Origin: Goniomonas avonlea
Lineage: Eukaryota > Cryptophyceae > Goniomonadida > Goniomonadaceae
Direction of reading: 5' to 3'
Length of the DNA: 14,475 nucleotides
Assembly (NCBI GenBank): GCA_003573635.1
Contig: QUTJ01031660.1
Span: 1-14,475, forward strand
The notes beneath the pieces are model-generated. The model was not told the origin of the DNA. It worked only from the letters and a program-made list of their open reading frames with translations, and made no database searches. The stretch's first letter is position 1. The number at the start of each line of letters is the position of its first letter. Positions 10,521 to 14,475 of this stretch are shown here, in pieces. Position numbers and translations under genes: made by a program.

Positions 10521-10597
10521 AGAAGTGACGGGGACACCAAAATGCGTTGCCTCTCTACGGGGCACAGTTTGTATACAATAAATTTATCGCTTCTCAG

Positions 10598-13210
10598 TCA
10601 GACTGGTCCTTGGAACTCGGTTTGCCAGTCTGACGTCATCCGCGATAAGTAATCCCGACACTGCCCCCAGAACTCAGCCAGGTCAAACCCCGCATGTACG
10701 GGGCGCGCCTTAATCGAGAGACACCGCCCATCAAAGAGATACAGCCTCGTGGGCCACGCCCCGTAAATCGTTGTAAACCGGTTATCCATTGTGTCGAGGT
10801 ACGTGGGGAGCGTCCGGAACGCTGGGAGGCTCTTCGCCGCCGAGTGCGCGGCATCTCGCCGCTCCTCTATCGTGCGGTGCTGCGCCTTGGTCGTGAACTC
10901 ACTCGGGGCCCCGATCGGCCACTCGTCCTCAGCGTGCGCTTCCGCGATGTACACCCACACGACGGGGACCCGGGCCTCAGCGGCCATGGCCTCCAGACCG
11001 GCAGCCATGCCCCGGAGCGGGGGTCAGGTGAGGGAGCCTGCAACAACAATGGTCGGGTCGGCGGCGAGCACCCGGCCCAGCGACGTCGGCTCGAGCGCTG
11101 CGCCGCCCCGCGAGTGGACGAGCGGCACGTCGATGAACCCGCCCTCGGCGATGCCGATGTTGGAGCGGTTGTACCGCACTTGGATCGGAATCGACCGGAA
11201 GCGTGGCTCGTTCGGGTAGAGCAGGTGCGCAGTCCGCAGCCGCTCGAGGGCGCGGTCGACGTCTCGGCAGCCGAAGCTTGCCACAATCGCGCGCTGGATC
11301 TCTGCTGCGACGTCCATCCAGCCGTCGTTACCTGGCGGAGCAGTGAATCCCCCCCTCCCTTCCTCCTTCCCTCTCTCCCTCCCTTCCCCCCTCTCTTCTT
11401 CCCTCCCTTCCTCCCTTCCTCCTCCCTTCCTCACTCCCTTCCTCACTCCCTTCCTCCCTCCCTTCCCCCCTCCCTTCCCCCTTCTCTTCCTCTCTTCCCC
11501 TTCCTCCCTTCCCCCTTCTCTTCCTCCCTTCCTCGCTTCCTCCCTCCCCGTCGTTACCTGGCGGAACGGATCAATTGTCGCGGCTGAACCCGGAACCCAA
11601 GCGGAGTGATTGAGAGGAATAAAGTGAGAGAAAGCTCTCTCCCTCTGTCTCCCGCTCTCCCTCCCTCTCGCTTCTCCCGTGGAACCAATCAGTTGTCACG
11701 CCTAAACCCTAAACCCGAGCCCCTAAACCCTAAACCGAGACGTTACCTGCGCGGCGGAACCGGTCAATGGTCGCGTCCGACGTGCGGGCCTGGCGCTCGA
11801 CGATCTGCATGGCCACGAGCCGCTCCACTCAATCTTCGTCCTCGCCGACGTCCCACCTGGGCACAATGGCATAGGCAGGGTGAGGCCCTGGGCCGATTGG
11901 GCGATCAAGGTCTTCGTCCGGGATGAGGGCGCCGTCACGTGTGAGGCCGAAGGGGCTGGGCAAGGGCNGCTCGTTGAGCACGGCCCACTCGGCCACCGAC
12001 TCGATGATGTTTCGGTTGGTTGTTGAAGCTCTGACCTCAACTGTGAAGGCGTGGGATGAGTCGAGACACAAGTTGATGTTGAAGGAGTCCCCAGAGCCAG
12101 CGCTTCCAAGCGTCGAAAGGTGGAGCATTCCACCCCGCAGGCGGATGACAAGATGCATTACACACTCCGGGAAAAGCGGGTAGTCACAGACACGACGCTG
12201 GTCATCCAGCTGAGTGCCGGAGAATATCAGGCGCTGTTGGTCGGGTGGAATACCCTCCCTCTCCTGAATCGTGGCCTTGATGCAGGCGATGTCGGACACA
12301 GGATCGACTGCTACCGTCACCGTCTTCCCTGTGAGGGTTCTCACAAAAATCTGCATTAGTGACATCTTTGCACGGAGACGAAAGACCGTGTCGTGCGNAA
12401 ACCCAGTGCGGTAGATCGGCTTGGGGTCCGAGGCAAGGATCCAACACTCCTGCCAGAACCTTGGCTTGGGTATGCCATCCACTCGCTCGAAGGGATCCAC
12501 TTTTCCCAAGAGTCGAGCTCCAGGGCACGCACGGCGCGGTCCATGACGCCGCTGATCGGCTCGCCACGGTCTGCACAAAGCTCAACCACCTGGTCCTTGT
12601 ACACAAAATGCAAGGTGACAGGGCCGGAGGTGGGCACGGCGAGGAGCCATGGGCCATGATTTTCCCTTCTTTGACTTCGGCTGGGGCTTCGGCTGGGGCT
12701 GGGGCTTCGTGTTTTTCGGTCTTGGCTTCTCCTGGGGCTGGAGCTGCGGCTTCGGGATTTTTGGCTGCTTATTACCTTGTCCTTGGAAACTTGGAATATC
12801 GCGTCCTCGCTCAGGTCAAGCGAGAGCTTCTGGCTGGCAGCTTTGACAATGTCTTGTCGTGTCACCTGACCGATGAGTTCGAGCACATGCTCAGATCCGT
12901 CACGCCCATCAATGATGTGGATCTTTTCGGTATGCCCGACAAAAGGCTCCTGACTCGGCGGTTGAAAACGGCCCCACAGTGACTGCCACTCGTCGTGCAA
13001 CTTGGCGATCAACTTTTTGAGTTCGAACGACTGGGGCAGAGCCTCCCGCAGCGGCGCTTTCAGGATCATTGTAAGTTGAGACCGTCCCTCGTCGCTGTCA
13101 ATCATTGTGATCGTCGTGTTAATGACTTCTACGTTGTCTTCGAAGAACCGCTGCTGTGTTGCAGGTGCGAGTGCATCATAGGGCATGGCATAACCAGCAC
13201 GCAGAGGCAT
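10598..13210 (-). CDS. Ubiquitin-deiodinase fusion selenoprotein (predicted, multi-exon)
   Basis: Predicted protein, N to C: an unknown ~140-residue region from the ATG at 13210; an RS/SP-rich linker (residues about 149-183); a β-grasp-like segment; a complete ubiquitin domain (12356-12129); another β-grasp-like segment; then an iodothyronine-deiodinase-like domain (11331-10598). That last domain has the motif GSLT-[TGA]-PP at the catalytic site, EAHAEDEW (His at 10936-10934), QHRTIEER (His at 10879-10877), LDTMDNRF and [10 protein letters not shown], all in deiodinase order. Known members are thioredoxin-fold selenoenzymes that reductively remove iodine; the substrate here is unknown. Proposed exons: 13210-12501, 12459 to 11747 (with an in-frame TGA at 11831-11829), 11331-10598; the 11746-11332 intron is GT-AG and in phase. 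Domain calls are strong. That all parts form one protein is an inference; the alternative is two genes split at 11829, the second starting at the ATG at 11810. Confidence 0.72.
11024..11026 (-). other. Predicted selenocysteine TGA codon
   Basis: The frame is open on both sides of this TGA. It falls exactly where deiodinases carry their catalytic selenocysteine (G-S-x-T-U-P-P), and the conserved deiodinase motifs continue in the same frame for 141 codons beyond it. No GT-AG intron removing the TGA would keep the motif. Confidence 0.88.
11348..11549. repeat. Homopyrimidine-homopurine tract
   Basis: About 200 bp of CCCTCCCTTCC-type sequence on the plus strand with only a few interruptions (TCACTCCC, one CTCGC). 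It is intronic on the minus strand. Such tracts are known to favour triplex (H-DNA) structure and assembly or sequencing errors. Confidence 0.93.
11701..11736. repeat. Interstitial telomere-like repeats (CCCTAAA)n
   Basis: Two blocks of about two CCCTAAA units each, separated by CCGAGCCC. The unit matches the plant/alga-type telomere repeat TTTAGGG. It lies inside the deiodinase intron. Confidence 0.85.
11829..11831 (-). other. Second in-frame TGA between ubiquitin part and deiodinase part
   Basis: The frame upstream (acidic GEDED) and downstream ([13 protein letters not shown]) of this TGA is the same and both sides look coding. It may be a stop, a second selenocysteine, a sequence error, or lie inside a short intron; GT at 11864 with CAG at 11807-11805 gives a 60-nt in-phase intron. 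Confidence 0.6.
12129..12356 (-). other. Ubiquitin domain within the fusion protein
   Basis: Exactly 76 codons aligning without gaps to ubiquitin, from MQIFV to RLRGG. It keeps the hydrophobic patch (L8, I44, H68, V70), [12 protein letters not shown] and the terminal Gly-Gly. K11 and K27 remain; K6, K29, K33, K48 and K63 are replaced by R, T, R, T and P. The next residue is Met (MLHLSTLG), so Gly-Gly is not at the protein's end. Confidence 0.95.
12460..12500 (-). other. Probable 41-nt intron (or single-base frameshift)
   Basis: The reading frame changes here. A GT-AG intron, GAAAA|GTGGAT ... CCAAG|GTTCTGG, restores phase and gives a compact [11 protein letters not shown] join. It is as short as the 40-nt intron in the neighbouring membrane-protein gene. 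A one-base deletion in the assembly at about 12500 would also reconcile the frames. Confidence 0.55.
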
Positions 13211-13660
13211 GTTTTTTAGGCTGCGGTTGAGCCGCGCTGAGCTTATCCTGACCAGCTCTGGAAGTTGACCTTGGGTCTTGGGCCTTGCTTGGGCTCATTT
13301 CTCTTCGATAACCAATAGTAGTTAACGTAATTACAGAAATGTTCTAAATATTTAATGATGGGTCTGTAAAATAATGTTTGGTTAGGTAGGAGCCTCTGGA
13401 AGTTCCCAAGAGTGTGGGCGGAGCAGCTCGTGCCCCTCGTGCCTCCTTGTTGCATCCCGAACGGCTGGTACACGCACGTTCTGTTGTCTTTGAATACAGA
13501 AAGTGTGACGAGAAAAGAAAAAGGCGCCAAAAAGGCGAAACCAGAGCTCGTCTAGCTCCTCTCTTCGAGAGGCCTTTGGACACCGGGACCAGACGGAAAA
13601 AGTAGTAGGAGTTTACTTCATATCGGAGTGCGTGAAGGTACTACGTGAACGGAGTCGCTT
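13211..13660. other. 5' flank of the ubiquitin-deiodinase gene
   Basis: No gene is supported. The minus-strand frame stays open some way upstream of the ATG at 13210, so a further 5' exon or upstream start is possible. The open frames at 13243-13605 begin with non-ATG codons and match nothing I know. A locally AT-rich stretch at 13300-13380 is the best candidate for the core promoter. Confidence 0.45.
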
Positions 13661-13877
13661 TTAGAACATCTCCACCGCACACGTGTTTATCGGCAAAAGT
13701 GCCGAGACTGAAGGCGTTCTCCACCGCACAGCACCAAATATGCCGATTTTTCACTATTTTGATGAAAGAATTTGCCAAATCGGCAAATCCGAAGGCATAT
13801 TTGACGACGACTTTGCGGATACTGATCAAATTTGCCAATTCAGATGCCGAAAACCATACGCGGTGGAGATGCTCTTA
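13661..13877. mobile_element. PIF/Harbinger-like MITE with TTA target duplications
   Basis: A 211-bp element (13664-13874) has inverted ends: GAACATCTCCACCGC on the left and GCGGTGGAGATGCTC on the right, matching at 14 of 15 positions. TTA flanks it on both sides (13661-13663 and 13875-13877), the target-site duplication typical of PIF/Harbinger. Similar GAGCATCTCCA ends are common among plant MITEs. It encodes no transposase. Inside are several TTTGCCAAWTCGGCAAAT-like palindromic words. Confidence 0.8.
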
Positions 13878-13921
13878 TTAGAGAGGCGCCCCGGACACAA
13901 GTCGTGCGAGTGGCACTTGGA
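13878..13921. repeat. 44-bp direct repeat, copy 1
   Basis: TTAGAGAGGCGCCCCGGACA followed by CAAGTCGTGCGAGTGGCACT recurs at 14123-14166 with one visible change (GTGCG to GTTCG). Copy 1 directly follows the MITE; copy 2 has no MITE in front. Confidence 0.93.
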
Positions 13922-13937
13922 AGGCGGAAACAAGCAT

Positions 13938-13976
13938 GACGTTAACGTAGTATGTTAACGGAGTATGTTTGAACGG
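13938..13976. repeat. Outlying copies of the GTTAACG 13-mer
   Basis: Two to three degraded 13-nt units (GTTAACGTAGTAT, GTTAACGGAGTAT, GTTTGAACGG), apparently from the same family as the array at 14015-14100. Confidence 0.8.
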
Positions 13977-14014
13977 AGTTGCCCGCGGAAAGTCGTCTCC
14001 CTCACTCAGTCCCT

Positions 14015-14100
14015 CGTTAACGTTGGACGTTAACATTGTGCGTTAACGTTGTACGTTAACGTTGTATGTTAACGTTGTATGTTAACGTCGTACGTTAACG
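14015..14100. repeat. 13-bp tandem repeat GTTAACGTTGTAC
   Basis: Six and a half head-to-tail copies of a 13-nt unit, each starting with the palindrome GTTAAC. Variation is nearly confined to the last five bases of the unit. Confidence 0.93.
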
Positions 14101-14122
14101 GAACGTCGTACAGCTCCCTCTT

Positions 14123-14166
14123 TTAGAGAGGCGCCCCGGACACAAGTCGTTCGAGTGGCACTTGGA
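14123..14166. repeat. 44-bp direct repeat, copy 2
   Basis: Second copy of the repeat at 13878-13921, preceded by CTCTTTTAGAG, so it resembles the site without the MITE. Confidence 0.93.
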
Positions 14167-14212
14167 CCACGCCAGACAGTTCGCCACACACCTGCTCTGG
14201 AGTGGCGATCAA

Positions 14213-14402
14213 CTTCAACGCTGTCCGGACCTGTAGCACAGGGTCAACCCGACAGGCTATCCGCCCATTATCTGTCTGTTATCTTCAACGCTGTCCGGAC
14301 CTGTGGCACAGGCACAGGCTATCCGCCCATTGTCTGTCTTATCTTCAACGCTGTCCGGACCTGTACAGGGTCAACCCGACAGGCCAGTATCTGTCTGTTA
14401 TC
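14213..14402. repeat. 60-70 bp tandem repeat, three copies
   Basis: Units begin CTTCAACGCTGTCCGGACCT at 14213, 14283 and 14343. They continue with CACAGGGTCAACCCGACAGG and end in a tail of the form CCATTATCTGTCTGTTAT. Copies differ by small deletions. The last 70 bases of the window continue with degraded TATCTGCC words. Confidence 0.93.
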
Positions 14403-14475
14403 TGCCCTTTGTATGTCCATTATCCGCTAGTATCTTCCGCTCTGTAGGTTGTGCCACCCTCGCCCTCCCTCTCCC

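Larger units (their letters stand above)
8937..10597. other. Repeat-rich spacer between converging genes
   Basis: No gene is supported here. It is the common downstream region of the plus-strand membrane-protein gene and the minus-strand ubiquitin-deiodinase gene, so it should contain both 3' UTRs. It holds the repeats and hairpins listed separately. The part nearest 10597 should hold the SECIS element of the selenoprotein, which I could not identify by eye. Confidence 0.6.
11332..11746 (-). other. Intron of the ubiquitin-deiodinase gene
   Basis: Donor GCAG|GTAACG at 11746 and acceptor CCGCCAG|GTAACG at 11332. Phase 1 is kept (G|GT, Gly). It holds a polypurine block, telomere-like repeats, and an internal copy (about 11549-11585) of the joined exon-end/exon-start sequence. 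Confidence 0.75.

Noticed and set aside
10694-11587. 297-codon plus-strand open frame opposite the deiodinase exon
   Set aside because: It is the antisense shadow of a GC-rich coding exon and runs into the polypyrimidine tract as Pro-Ser-Leu repeats; no family resemblance.
12359-12500. Continuation of the first fusion-gene frame past 12500
   Set aside because: It ignores the clearly coding ubiquitin frame and gives a Ser/Arg-rich nonsense tail.
12495-12510. Programmed -1 ribosomal frameshift at GGGAAAAG
   Set aside because: In the reading phase the heptamer is G-GAA-AAG, not a standard X-XXY-YYZ site; a short intron or an indel is simpler.
13243-13605. Open frames on both strands upstream of the fusion gene
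   Set aside because: They begin with TTG or GTG, overlap each other antisense, and show no family features.
1-14475. tRNA, rRNA and snRNA genes
   Set aside because: I looked for GGTTCGAATCC-type T-loops and other RNA signatures; the GTTCGAA/ATTCGAA hits lie in coding exons and nothing else was convincing.

Overview
The window looks like nuclear DNA of a protist or microalga. It holds three protein-coding genes with GT-AG introns, a eukaryote-specific translation factor, many micro- and minisatellites, one short inverted-repeat transposon, and an interstitial block of plant/alga-type telomere-like repeat (CCCTAAA). Two N bases (11968, 12398) show that this is draft assembly. I cannot name the species; the selenoprotein and the TTTAGGG-type repeat fit an alga or alveolate-like lineage, but weakly.

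Layout. Positions 1-1747 hold simple repeats and no gene I can support. Positions 1748-7426 (minus strand) carry a complete gene for translation initiation factor eIF3 subunit c, in 11 modelled exons with in-phase joins (885 codons); its two longest introns are filled with minisatellites. A 269-bp divergent intergenic region separates it from a plus-strand gene (7696-8936, eight exons, seven introns of only 40-95 nt) for a multi-pass membrane protein of the THH1/TOM1/TOM3 family. Positions 8937-10597 are a repeat-rich spacer with palindromes and a tandem array. Positions 10598-13210 (minus strand) encode the most unusual item. An N-terminal region with an RS-rich linker is followed by a full 76-residue ubiquitin domain, a further ubiquitin-like-looking segment, and a C-terminal iodothyronine-deiodinase-like thioredoxin-fold domain whose catalytic position is an in-frame TGA, i.e. 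a predicted selenocysteine. Positions 13211-14475 are the 5' flank of that gene, with a PIF/Harbinger-like MITE and three families of tandem repeats.

How the parts relate. eIF3c and the membrane protein share a probable bidirectional promoter but have no obvious functional link. The ubiquitin-deiodinase gene stands alone. It joins a ubiquitin whose main chain-forming lysines K48 and K63 are gone to a selenocysteine redox or dehalogenase-like domain; I know of no described protein with this layout. Its main uncertainties are a frame change near 12500 (probably a 41-nt intron), a second in-frame TGA at 11829-11831 (intron, selenocysteine, true stop or sequence error), and the lack of a SECIS element that I could recognise by eye.
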